The notes: generated from the sequence alone by a model not told the origin. A stretch of DNA of 16,771 nt from Bacillota bacterium (GCA_023387635.1 JAEWHU010000388.1:1-16771); one strand, 5' to 3'; counted from the stretch's first letter, positions 8,214-15,999 are shown. Translations and numbers: made by a program.

Positions 8214-9308
8214 ATGAAATACAAATATGTAGTAGTAGGTTCTGGGTTAGCGGGATTAACAATAGCTGAAAGAATAGCAAATGAACTGAATGAAAAAGTT
8301 CTAGTGATAGAAAAAAGAGGTCATATTGGAGGAAATGTTTATGATTCTTATAATGAACATGGCATTTTAATTCATAATTATGGCCCACATATATTCCATA
8401 CCAATGATGCGGAAGTTTATCATTATTTAAGTCAATTTACAGAATGGCATGATTTCTTCCATAGAGTTTTAACTTATGTTGATGGTAATTTAATACCTAT
8501 GCCAATTACAGTAGAAACAGTTAATAAAATGTACAATCTAAATTTATCTTGTGACGAATTAGAAGATTTCCTTAAAAAGCAATCTGTACCTATAGACGAG
8601 ATAAAAACAAGTAAAGATGTTGCACTTAGTAAAGTAGGACAAGATATTTATGAAAAAATATTTGAATCATATACAAGAAAACAATGGGGAATTGATCCTT
8701 CCGAGCTAGACACTTCTGTAATATCAAGAATTCCTATTCGTTTTAACCGTGATACTAGATATTTTAGTGATAAATATCAAGGGATGCCAAAATACGGATA
8801 CACAAAAATGTGTGAAAATATGATAAAAAATAAAAATATAAAGATAATGTTAAATACAGATTATAAAGAAGTAATTGATGATATCGAGTATGAGAAATTA
8901 ATCTATACTGGTCCTGCAGATTATTTCTATGATTATAAATATGGAAAATTAGATTATAGAAGTATAAGATTTGAGTATGAAACTTATGCGAAAGAAAAGT
9001 ATCAAGAAGCACCTGTTGTAAATTATCCAAATGACTATGATTACACAAGAATTACAGAATTTAAGCAAATGACTGGTCAAGAAAGTAAATATACAACTAT
9101 TATGAAAGAGTTTCCATGTAGTGAAGGAGAACCATATTATCCTTTCCCAACGCCAGATTGTAGGGCAAAATATAATCTTTATAAAGAAGAGATGTTAAAA
9201 GATGATAAAGTTATATTTGTTGGTCGATTAGCAGAATACCGCTATTATAATATGGACGCAGTAGTAAGGCGTGCATTATATATTTTCAAAGGAGGGCTTA
9301 ATGGATAG
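8214..9308 (+). CDS. glf: UDP-galactopyranose mutase
   Basis: Glf is a flavoenzyme that interconverts UDP-galactopyranose and UDP-galactofuranose in the cytoplasm, supplying galactofuranose for surface glycans. The 364-residue protein is standard length. It opens with the FAD-binding GSGLAG (9-14), then EKRGHIGGN and the conserved NYGPHIFHTND region. The middle carries the family's FESYTRKQWG and IPIRFNRDTRYF stretches, and the C-terminus has FVGRLAEYRYYNMD. ATG 8214 is preceded by GAGG (8203-8206) with seven bases spacing. The last codons overlap the next GT2 start by eight bases. Its position between two glycosyltransferase/membrane-protein pairs makes galactofuranose a likely building block of the cluster's product. 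Confidence 0.96.
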   Translation: MKYKYVVVGSGLAGLTIAERIANELNEKVLVIEKRGHIGGNVYDSYNEHGILIHNYGPHIFHTNDAEVYHYLSQFTEWHDFFHRVLTYVDGNLIPMPITVETVNKMYNLNLSCDELEDFLKKQSVPIDEIKTSKDVALSKVGQDIYEKIFESYTRKQWGIDPSELDTSVISRIPIRFNRDTRYFSDKYQGMPKYGYTKMCENMIKNKNIKIMLNTDYKEVIDDIEYEKLIYTGPADYFYDYKYGKLDYRSIRFEYETYAKEKYQEAPVVNYPNDYDYTRITEFKQMTGQESKYTTIMKEFPCSEGEPYYPFPTPDCRAKYNLYKEEMLKDDKVIFVGRLAEYRYYNMDAVVRRALYIFKGGLNG

Positions 9309-10017
9309 TCTTTATATTGTAATACCAGCTTACAATGAAGAGGAAAATATAAAAAATGTTATTAAAGATTGGTATCCGGTAGTAGAAAAAATAGGTGGAA
9401 ATAGTAAGTTAGTTATCATTGATGATGGTAGTAAAGATAATACTTACGAAATTATGAAAGAGGAAAGCAAAGACAAGCCACTTTTTCAACCTTTAACAAA
9501 GAAGAATGGCGGACATGGTGCAACTATTCTTTATGGTTATCAGTATGCCCTTAACAATGGAGCAGATTATATATTTCAAACAGATTCAGATGGACAAACA
9601 ATTCCAGAGGAATTCTGGGATTTTTGGAATGTACGAAAAGAACACCAGATGGTTATTGGTCACAGAAAATACAGAGAAGATGGTTTTTCACGTGTATTTG
9701 TTACTAAAGTTTTAAAAGTAGTCCTTGGGATTTGCTTTCATGTATCCCTTAAGGACGCAAATACCCCATTTAGAGTTATGGAGGCAAACACATTAAAAGA
9801 GTATATTGAACTAATACCTAAAGATTATAATTTGTCTAATGTTATGATATCAGTTATCTATGGCAAAGAGAAACTTAATGTTAAATATATGCCTATTACT
9901 TTTAGACCAAGACAAGGCGGGGTTAATTCAATTAACATGAAGAAGATATTTAAGATTGGAAAGCAAGCATTTATAGATTTTAATAAAATTAACAAATGCT
10001 TAAAGACTCAATTATAA
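9301..10017 (+). CDS. GT2 glycosyltransferase, soluble DPM1-like (polyprenyl-phosphate sugar synthase type)
   Basis: This is a 238-residue family 2 glycosyltransferase consisting of one catalytic domain without membrane helices, the layout of short dolichol-phosphate-mannose-synthase-like enzymes. Visible motifs are YIVIPAYNEEENI (5-17), VIIDDGSKDNT (38-48, D41/D42), KKNGGHGATILYGY (67-80) and DSDGQ (95-99). Start ATG 9301 has a strong AAAGGAGG (9288-9295) five bases upstream, inside the glf end; an in-frame ATG at 9271 is rejected for lack of a ribosome binding site. It lies 17 bases before the DUF2298 gene, mirroring the first GT2/membrane-protein pair. The likely role is to load a sugar onto a polyprenyl phosphate or to act directly from UDP-sugar; the sequence does not decide between these. 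Confidence 0.87.
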   Translation: MDSLYIVIPAYNEEENIKNVIKDWYPVVEKIGGNSKLVIIDDGSKDNTYEIMKEESKDKPLFQPLTKKNGGHGATILYGYQYALNNGADYIFQTDSDGQTIPEEFWDFWNVRKEHQMVIGHRKYREDGFSRVFVTKVLKVVLGICFHVSLKDANTPFRVMEANTLKEYIELIPKDYNLSNVMISVIYGKEKLNVKYMPITFRPRQGGVNSINMKKIFKIGKQAFIDFNKINKCLKTQL

Positions 10018-10034
10018 AAGATAGGAGTCGTGAT

Positions 10035-12347
10035 ATGAAAGAATTTTTTAAAATCAGTAAAGCTTTAATACTTTTTATATTAGCTATATTTAGTGCTGGT
10101 TATTTATTAAAGAGTGACTTTACTTCCTTTATGAGTTGGTGGTTTGTACTATTTTTATTGGGAATCATATTTCTGCCATTAACGAATAAAATATTTTATA
10201 ATTTTAGCGATAGAGGATATTTATTTGCTAAAACCATAGGACTTGCAATGACGGGCTATCTTATGTGGTTACTATCTACCTTAAGAATATTGAAGTTTAC
10301 ATCTATATCATGTGTAATTGTAGTTGTTATTGCATTAATTCTTAATCTAGTAATTTATTTTGTAGGGAGTAAAGATAAGAGACAGCCGTTAATACCACCT
10401 AGTAAGTTGAACTTAATAATCACTGAAGAAGTAATGTTTTTTATTATATTCTTAATCTGGACTTATATCAGAGGTTTTAAGCCAGAAGCTTATGGTACTG
10501 AAAAATTCATGGATTATGGTTTTATGACTTCTATGATGCGAAGTGAGTATATGCCTCCACAGGATTTTTGGTTTGCAGGAGAAAGTATTAATTATTATTA
10601 TTTGGGACAATACCTTGCAACTTACATGACGAAATTAAGTTTTGTTACTGTTAATGTAGGTTATAATTTGATGCTAATGACATTAGCTTCATTAGGATTT
10701 ATGCTACCATTTAGTATTGTTTATAATATTACTAAAAATTCTTTTGAGGAAAGTAATAAAACATATAAGAAAGCGCCAATTATCGCTGGACTTTTGTCAG
10801 GTGCTTCTGTAAGTTTAGCTGGAAATATGCATTTTGTATTATATTATTTTCTTGTGCCTGTAATACGAACTATACTTGGAATTGAAGGTGAATTCTCTAA
10901 TTATTGGTTCCCAGATTCAACAAGATATATTGGATATAATCCTGAAACAACGGATAAAACGATACATGAGTTTCCAAGTTACTCCTTTGTGTTAGGTGAT
11001 TTACATGCTCACGTATTAAATATAATCTTTGTATTAACAGTATTAGCTATTTTATATGCTTGGTTACTTAATAGGAAGAAGTGGATGAAAGAAGCCTATT
11101 TAATTAACGATGATAGAAAATTAAGCATGTTGAAAGATGTTATTAATCCTTGTACACTTGTTATTGGTTTTTTCATAGGGCTATTTCATACAACAAATTT
11201 CTGGGATTTTCCAATTTACTATGTAGTATCTGGGGCTATTATACTTTTTTCAAATATAAAAGTGTATGGTATTAGTAAAAGGTTAGTATCTGTAACTGCG
11301 TTACAAGGTATCTTTATTTTTGTATTTGCTAGGATAGTAGCGCTACCATTTACTCTCAATTTTGATCAAATTTCAACAGAAATTATGCCAGCAGTTTCCC
11401 ACACACCATTATTTCAATTAATAATTTTATGGGGATTGCCTGTATTTTTAGTTAGTTCATTTGTTATTCATTTGTATAAGGAATCAAAAGAAAAAGACAG
11501 TTTGGTAGTCTTATACGGTAATGTTAGCTTAAATAATAAAAAAGATAAGAATATCCTAATAAGATTAATTAAGAATACTGAGATTTCTGATTTATTTATT
11601 GTGACAATAGGATTATGTGCCATAGGACTCATAATAATTCCAGAAATTATATACGTAAAAGATATTTATTCGGGTGATTATAAAAGAGCTAATACTATGT
11701 TTAAGTTAACCTATCAAGCATTTATTATGTTTGGAATTGCCTTTGGATATATATTAGTGAAATTTATAGGTTTTAGTAAATATCATTTTAATAAAACGGT
11801 AGGATATTTCTCTTTGATATGCTTATTGTTAACTTTATGGTATGCAAAAGTATCTGTTGGTGCTTGGTATGGAAATATTTTTAAAGTAGATGGTTATAAA
11901 GGTCTAGATAGTGCCGCTTTTATGGAAGATGCAATGGAAGATGATTATTTGGCTATTAGTTGGTTAAATGATAATATTCAAGGTATGCCAGTTGTTTTAG
12001 AAGCCAATGGTGATAGCTATTCCGACTATCAACGAGTGTCTGTTATTTCAGGATTACCTACGGTACTTGGTTGGCACGTACATGAATGGTTATGGCGTGG
12101 TGATGTTTCTGTAGTTGATGGTAGGGCAGCAGATGTTAAAACAATTTACACATCAGATAATAAAGAAGAAGTTTTAGCTCTAATCGAAAAATATAATATT
12201 GAATATATTTATGTAGGAAAATTAGAGTATGACAAATACGAGACAGTTAATTCTGCATTGATAAAAGAGTTAGGTGAGATTGTGTTTATGAGTGAAAAAC
12301 AAAGTGAAAAACGTTATGAAACATATATAGTACGAATAGATAGATAA
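10035..12347 (+). CDS. DUF2298 ('Chlor_Arch_YYY') polytopic membrane protein, probable GT-C-like transferase
   Basis: This 770-residue integral membrane protein probably has a dozen or more helices and a soluble C-terminal domain from about residue 630. I recognise DUF2298 from GTEKFMDYGF (154-163), the signature FAGESINYYYLGQY (180-193) and EFPSYSFVLGDLHAH ending at H326. The family is known mostly as uncharacterised proteins of Chloroflexi and Archaea. Early-loop D160 nine residues before R169-S170, and the W643...GWHVHEW (679-685) C-terminal region, match the 6022-8112 protein. ATG 10035 is chosen because TAGGAG (10022-10027) is seven bases upstream; the ATG at 9996 lies inside the GT2 gene without a ribosome binding site. 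A role in transferring a lipid-linked sugar outside the cell is inferred from context and topology, not shown. Confidence 0.82.
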   Translation: MKEFFKISKALILFILAIFSAGYLLKSDFTSFMSWWFVLFLLGIIFLPLTNKIFYNFSDRGYLFAKTIGLAMTGYLMWLLSTLRILKFTSISCVIVVVIALILNLVIYFVGSKDKRQPLIPPSKLNLIITEEVMFFIIFLIWTYIRGFKPEAYGTEKFMDYGFMTSMMRSEYMPPQDFWFAGESINYYYLGQYLATYMTKLSFVTVNVGYNLMLMTLASLGFMLPFSIVYNITKNSFEESNKTYKKAPIIAGLLSGASVSLAGNMHFVLYYFLVPVIRTILGIEGEFSNYWFPDSTRYIGYNPETTDKTIHEFPSYSFVLGDLHAHVLNIIFVLTVLAILYAWLLNRKKWMKEAYLINDDRKLSMLKDVINPCTLVIGFFIGLFHTTNFWDFPIYYVVSGAIILFSNIKVYGISKRLVSVTALQGIFIFVFARIVALPFTLNFDQISTEIMPAVSHTPLFQLIILWGLPVFLVSSFVIHLYKESKEKDSLVVLYGNVSLNNKKDKNILIRLIKNTEISDLFIVTIGLCAIGLIIIPEIIYVKDIYSGDYKRANTMFKLTYQAFIMFGIAFGYILVKFIGFSKYHFNKTVGYFSLICLLLTLWYAKVSVGAWYGNIFKVDGYKGLDSAAFMEDAMEDDYLAISWLNDNIQGMPVVLEANGDSYSDYQRVSVISGLPTVLGWHVHEWLWRGDVSVVDGRAADVKTIYTSDNKEEVLALIEKYNIEYIYVGKLEYDKYETVNSALIKELGEIVFMSEKQSEKRYETYIVRIDR

Positions 12348-12348
12348 T

Positions 12349-12396
12349 AGGTGAAAAATTTTATAATAAAAAAGAATCAATTTCATAAAATTACCT
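12349..12396 (+). other. AT-rich hairpin just after the DUF2298 gene, possible weak terminator
   Basis: AGGT + AATTTTAT (12349-12364, with a 4-base GAAA bulge between the two blocks) pairs with ATAAAATT + ACCT (12385-12396) around a 20-base loop. It begins directly after the stop codon. The following bases, GTTTATTAG, are not a proper T tract, so termination would be weak. It is the only candidate for the end of the glycosylation operon. Confidence 0.3.
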
Positions 12397-12425
12397 GTTT
12401 ATTAGAAAGAATTCTACACATAATA
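12397..12425 (+). promoter_or_regulatory. Candidate sigma-G promoter of the spore protein gene
   Basis: CATAATA at 12419-12425 fits the forespore -10 consensus, and GTTTA at 12397-12401 fits four of five positions of the -35 consensus (G-H-A-T-R), 17 bases apart. Transcription would start near 12432, about 80 bases before the SASP start codon. SASP genes are normally sigma-G dependent, which supports the call. Confidence 0.5.
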
Positions 12426-12511
12426 TTACTGTAACAAACAACATCAAAGATTATTTTAAACGGAACTTGTGAAAACAAATAGTTTGAAATAAGAAAATGG
12501 AGGAGTTTATT

Positions 12512-12709
12512 ATGAGTAGAAACAGAGCATCAGTACCAGAAGCGAGAGAAGCATTAGACAGATTTAAATATGAGGTAGCTGGAGAAATTGGTGTTCCTCT
12601 TAAAAAAGGTTACAATGGTGATTTAACATCTTATCAAAACGGTAGCGTTGGTGGTATGATGGTAAAGAAAATGATTGCTGAACAACAAAAAAGAATGATT
12701 GGTCAATAA
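12512..12709 (+). CDS. Alpha/beta-type small acid-soluble spore protein (SASP)
   Basis: This 65-residue DNA-binding spore protein coats and protects the chromosome in dormant spores and is degraded by the GPR protease on germination. Family marks are the GPR-site-like YEVA (20-23) with following GEIGVPL, and the DNA-contact block GYNGDLTSYQNGSVGG then MVKKMI. The start is ATG 12512, with GGAGGAG (12499-12505) six bases upstream; an in-frame ATG at 12497 overlaps that ribosome binding site and is rejected. Small departures from the usual pattern are YQ in place of the common R-E after TS, and Met in place of Glu before MVK. It is monocistronic between its own candidate promoter and a strong terminator. 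Confidence 0.95.
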   Translation: MSRNRASVPEAREALDRFKYEVAGEIGVPLKKGYNGDLTSYQNGSVGGMMVKKMIAEQQKRMIGQ

Positions 12710-12730
12710 TGCAAGTATAAATTGAAATGA

Positions 12731-12764
12731 AGGGTTGCTTTATATAAAGCAGCCTTTTATTTTA
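12731..12764 (+). terminator. Intrinsic terminator of the SASP gene
   Basis: An 11-bp stem pairs 12731-12741 with 12746-12756 (GCTTT/AAAGC at the tip, two G-T wobbles) around an ATAT loop, followed by TTTTATTTT. It starts 22 bases after the SASP stop codon. Confidence 0.88.
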
Positions 12765-13095
12765 GTTATAATTTGTATATTAAATTCGCTTATTTTATTT
12801 TGTAACATGAAAATTACATGAAAAATGTTTATAATAGGATATTAAACCTATAATACTAAAAAAATGTTGAATTATAGATGCATATAAGGTAAAATAATAT
12901 GATAGTATATAGGTATTATGAATAAAGATTTAGGCTTTAAAAAGGTTGACAAAAAAATATAATATTATACAATAAAAGTAGATATTTTCATGGTATATAT
13001 GGTATAAACTAATAAATATAAAATCATCAATATATTATAAGTTGACTATGTAAGTAATATCTATTCATTTTTACTTAAATAGGAAGGAAATTATA
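12765..13095 (+). promoter_or_regulatory. rsmD upstream region with promoter
   Basis: This gap of about 330 bases has no convincing gene. The best promoter is TTGACA (12946-12951), 16 bases, TACAAT (12968-12973), giving a leader of about 115 bases before rsmD. A TATAAA with upstream TGG (13000-13008) could be a second start. Further upstream, a tandem 11-base repeat, TAACATGAAAA then TTACATGAAAA (12803-12824), abuts a TATAAT at 12830-12835. A 7-bp inverted repeat TAAGTAA/TTACTTA (13051-13077) sits just before the ribosome binding site. Confidence 0.6.
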
Positions 13096-13650
13096 GTGAG
13101 AGTAATAGCTGGGAAGGCAAGAAGATTACAATTAAGAACATTAGAAGGTTTAGAAACTAGACCAACCACTGATAGGATAAAAGAAACACTTTTTAATATG
13201 ATAACGCCAAGAATTGCTGATTGTGATTTTTTGGATTTATTTAGTGGAAGTGGTGCAATAGGAATAGAAGCAATAAGTCGTGGTGCTAGATACGCAGCTT
13301 TTGTTGAGAATAATAAAGAAGCAATAGAATGTATTAGAGAGAATTTAAAAAATACCAGATTAGAAGAAGAAGGCAAAGTTTTTTACATGGACGTTGCATC
13401 TGCTATTCGTGCTCTTGAGCTTGAAGGAAAAGTATTTGATATAATATATATGGATCCTCCATATAATCTTGGATTAGAAGAGGAAGTTATACGCTCTTTA
13501 CAAAATTCTAATATTATTTACTTAAATACTATTATTATTGTAGAAGCATCCATTGAAACAGATTTTTCATTTCTAGATGATACTAAGTTTTGTATTATGA
13601 AAGAAAAATTGTATAAAACAAATAAACATGTATTTATTGAATTGAAATAA
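13096..13650 (+). CDS. rsmD: 16S rRNA (guanine-966-N2)-methyltransferase RsmD
   Basis: RsmD methylates G966 of 16S rRNA in the assembling small subunit, using S-adenosylmethionine. The 184-residue protein shows the N-terminal RVIAGKARR and TRPTTDRIKETLFN stretch, the SAM-binding FLDLFSGSGAIG (45-56) and the catalytic DPPY (120-123), all intact. The start is GTG at 13096, with AGGAAGGA (13081-13088) seven bases upstream. It lies 95 bases before coaD, a very common gene pair in Firmicutes, and likely begins the rsmD-coaD-coiled-coil operon. Confidence 0.95.
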   Translation: MRVIAGKARRLQLRTLEGLETRPTTDRIKETLFNMITPRIADCDFLDLFSGSGAIGIEAISRGARYAAFVENNKEAIECIRENLKNTRLEEEGKVFYMDVASAIRALELEGKVFDIIYMDPPYNLGLEEEVIRSLQNSNIIYLNTIIIVEASIETDFSFLDDTKFCIMKEKLYKTNKHVFIELK

Positions 13651-13745
13651 AATTATTAAGATAAAAAGTAAGTTTTTCAAAAAAATATGGCCTATTCTAG
13701 CCGCGAAGAAAGACTTTTAGCAGAAAGGTAAGGTTACACGTTATT

Positions 13746-14237
13746 ATGAGAATAGGTATATATCCAGGTAGTTTTGATCCAGTAACTTTTGGACACATTG
13801 ATATTATTATGCGTTCATCTAAATTAGTGGACAAGTTGATTATTGGCGTATTAAAAAATAGTGCTAAGACACCATTATATTCAACAGAGGAAAGAGTGAA
13901 TTTTTTAAAAGAAATAACAAAAAATATTCCTAATGTTGAAATAGAGTCATATGACGGATTGTTAGTTGATTTTGCTGATGAAAAAAAGGCAAGTCTATTA
14001 GTGAGAGGACTAAGAGCTATAACAGACTTTGAATATGAATTGCAATTAGCACAAACAAACCATAAACTTAACCCAATTGTTGATACCGTTTTTTTAACAA
14101 CTAGTGTTGAGTATGCATATCTATCGTCTAGTACTGTTAGAGAAATAGCTAGCTACGGTGGAGATGTTAGTCAATTTGTTCCTGAATGTATAGTAGACAC
14201 TATATACGATAAGTTTAATAGGATAAGGAGAGTTTAG
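13746..14237 (+). CDS. coaD: Phosphopantetheine adenylyltransferase
   Basis: CoaD transfers an adenylyl group from ATP to 4'-phosphopantetheine, the penultimate step of coenzyme A synthesis, in the cytoplasm. The 163-residue length is typical. GSFDPVTFGHID (8-19) holds the nucleotidyltransferase H-x-G-H-like motif with H17; the usual Asn before Gly is Phe here. RGLR (87-90) and the ATP-binding SSSTVRE (127-133) are present. Its ribosome binding site is weak: AAGG at 13730-13733 is 12 bases upstream, and AAAGG lies further off. Its stop lies one base before the next start. Confidence 0.95.
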   Translation: MRIGIYPGSFDPVTFGHIDIIMRSSKLVDKLIIGVLKNSAKTPLYSTEERVNFLKEITKNIPNVEIESYDGLLVDFADEKKASLLVRGLRAITDFEYELQLAQTNHKLNPIVDTVFLTTSVEYAYLSSSTVREIASYGGDVSQFVPECIVDTIYDKFNRIRRV

Positions 14238-14238
14238 T

Positions 14239-14901
14239 ATGGGTACTAGTAGGATTGAACAATTAATTGAAGATATTTATGAATTCGTAGAAAGTTGTAG
14301 AATGCAACCTTTATCTACAACTAAAGTAATTGTACCTAAAGATGAATTGTATGATCTATTAGATGAATTACGCTTACGAACTCCTGATGAAATAAAAAGA
14401 TATCAAAAGATTATTGCAAATAGGGATGCAATTATAGCGGATGCAGAAGAAAAAGCATCTACTATTTTAGCAGATGCTGATTCAAAAGCTCATAGTCTTC
14501 TTGATGAACATGAAATTATGCAACAAGCATATTATAGAGCCAACGAACTTGTAGACAATGCAGCAAGAGAAGCTGAAAGAATTATTTCTATAGCAAACAA
14601 TGATGCAAACCAAATTCGTGAAGGCGCCCTTGCATATACTGAAGATATGCTCTCTGATGTTGAGAACATCTTAGGTAATGCGTATGAAAGTACAAAATCA
14701 AAATATGAAGGAGTACTTAATGCAATAAAAGGAAATCTCGAAATTGTAATAAATAATAAAAAGGAACTCTCTGGTAGTCAACAATATATAGAGACAAATG
14801 ATTACGAAGAAAATACGGATGAAGCTAATGAAGAAGCAGCGTATACAGAAGAGGATTTTAATTTTGATGAAAATACTTTTCTAGATAACATTGATTCATA
14901 A
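14239..14901 (+). CDS. Coiled-coil protein of unknown function downstream of coaD
   Basis: This 220-residue cytoplasmic protein has no signal peptide or membrane segment. Residues 50-175 are alanine- and glutamate-rich with heptad-like spacing, consistent with a long coiled coil resembling ATP-synthase/V-ATPase stalk subunits or DivIVA-like proteins. Residues 185-220 form an acidic tail with about 16 Asp/Glu and no basic residue. The N-terminus (1-45) is a separate short segment with IVPKDELYDLLDELR. AAGGAGAG (14225-14232) lies six bases before ATG 14239, and the gene begins one base after the coaD stop, so it is translated from the same message. I do not recognise a function; similarity to V-ATPase subunits is probably only coiled-coil composition. 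Confidence 0.85.
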   Translation: MGTSRIEQLIEDIYEFVESCRMQPLSTTKVIVPKDELYDLLDELRLRTPDEIKRYQKIIANRDAIIADAEEKASTILADADSKAHSLLDEHEIMQQAYYRANELVDNAAREAERIISIANNDANQIREGALAYTEDMLSDVENILGNAYESTKSKYEGVLNAIKGNLEIVINNKKELSGSQQYIETNDYEENTDEANEEAAYTEEDFNFDENTFLDNIDS

Positions 14902-14931
14902 TATTGAATAATACAAATTAACTATACAATT

Positions 14932-15972
14932 TTATATTAACTTACACACATACAAGTAAAAAATTGTTAATACACAGGCGATAAGCATGTTTAGACATTT
15001 TACTTTTACATAAGTAAGTATACTGAGTCTTGTTTCATTGATAACACTTTTGGTTTGGGCTAATCCAGATAGCCCACCAAATGCTGTTAAGATGATAACC
15101 AAGACTATTTTTATGTTCAGGGGGTAACTAGAATTACTAATTTGATTTATTCCAGTTGTTATTTCTAATAATCCCACAGCGAGAAGTTTTATCATATTTT
15201 CACTAGGATATAGGTTAGTTATAATTTTAGCTGGGATTGAAAATAAAATAATATACCCTCCAACTTTTGTAATAATTTCAAAACCATTCATAATAGAAGC
15301 ATCTAAAAGTGCAAAGTCAAATTTTTCGATTTTTATTTGGATGATTTCATCTGCATTTAAAGATAATGCTGAGATTTCATTCTTATTCTTCTTTTTATTT
15401 TTCTGCATATTGGATAGGGTAAAATAAATCTTTGAAGATAAAATAGCAGATAAATACAATATAATAAGTATACCAAATCGCATCCCAGGTAATTTGAGTT
15501 GGGATATAGCAATGTAACTCATTATAAACATTGGGCTTGCATTATTACAAAAACCTAGTAAAAACTCAGCTTCTTCTGTTTTAATTCGCTTATTCTTTAA
15601 TAAGTCGCTTACTGATTTAGCCCCAACAGGTATACCAGATAAGAATCCTATTAAGACTGGATAACAACCTTCTTTTGATACTCCAAATAAAATGTGAAAA
15701 ATAGGATATACCAACTTACTTAACGATGCAGTAATTTGCATTTTGATTATTAAGTTAGAAAGGATGATAAAAGGTAATAAAGTAGGAAGTATCGTGTTAA
15801 ACCAAAGGAGTAAACCTTGTTTTGCTCCTTCAAATGAGTAAGATGGAAAAATTATAATTAATATTAAAAAAAGAACGATACCAATCTTGGTATAAGGTTT
15901 TGTTTTTATTAACGTAGCCGTATATGTGTTACTGGTATCAGACTCTTTATATTTATTAGCAAATGAGTTCAT
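14932..15972 (-). CDS. ylbJ: Sporulation integral membrane protein YlbJ (SpoVV)
   Basis: YlbJ/SpoVV is a sigma-E-controlled protein of the outer forespore membrane needed for dipicolinic acid transport into the spore in Bacillus. The 346-residue product has a hydrophilic N-tail (1-29) and about eight membrane segments. The family hallmarks GFLSGIPVGAK and FCNNASPMF are both present, as in nucleoside-recognition/gate-domain proteins. ATG 15972 is chosen because GTGGAG (15984-15979) lies six bases upstream; the GTG at 15984 is part of that ribosome binding site. It is somewhat shorter than the Bacillus protein (about 400). It converges on the coiled-coil gene with 30 bases between the stops, and no clear terminator is visible there. 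Confidence 0.92.
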   Translation of the reverse strand: MNSFANKYKESDTSNTYTATLIKTKPYTKIGIVLFLILIIIFPSYSFEGAKQGLLLWFNTILPTLLPFIILSNLIIKMQITASLSKLVYPIFHILFGVSKEGCYPVLIGFLSGIPVGAKSVSDLLKNKRIKTEEAEFLLGFCNNASPMFIMSYIAISQLKLPGMRFGILIILYLSAILSSKIYFTLSNMQKNKKKNKNEISALSLNADEIIQIKIEKFDFALLDASIMNGFEIITKVGGYIILFSIPAKIITNLYPSENMIKLLAVGLLEITTGINQISNSSYPLNIKIVLVIILTAFGGLSGLAQTKSVINETRLSILTYVKVKCLNMLIACVLTIFYLYVCKLI

Positions 15973-15999
15973 AGAAATCTCCACTGGTTGATTACTATA

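Noticed and set aside
9506..9715. Plus-strand 69-codon frame inside the second GT2
   Set aside because: It is a shifted frame within an intact catalytic domain; no sign of a frameshift or overlapping gene.
12899..12960. Tiny 14-codon frame starting ATG 12918 before rsmD
   Set aside because: It has no ribosome binding site, overlaps the TTGACA promoter element, and has no recognisable character.
13690..13712. GGCC/GCC pairing between rsmD and coaD as a possible terminator
   Set aside because: The stem is only three bases and has no T tract; the two genes are more simply read as one operon.
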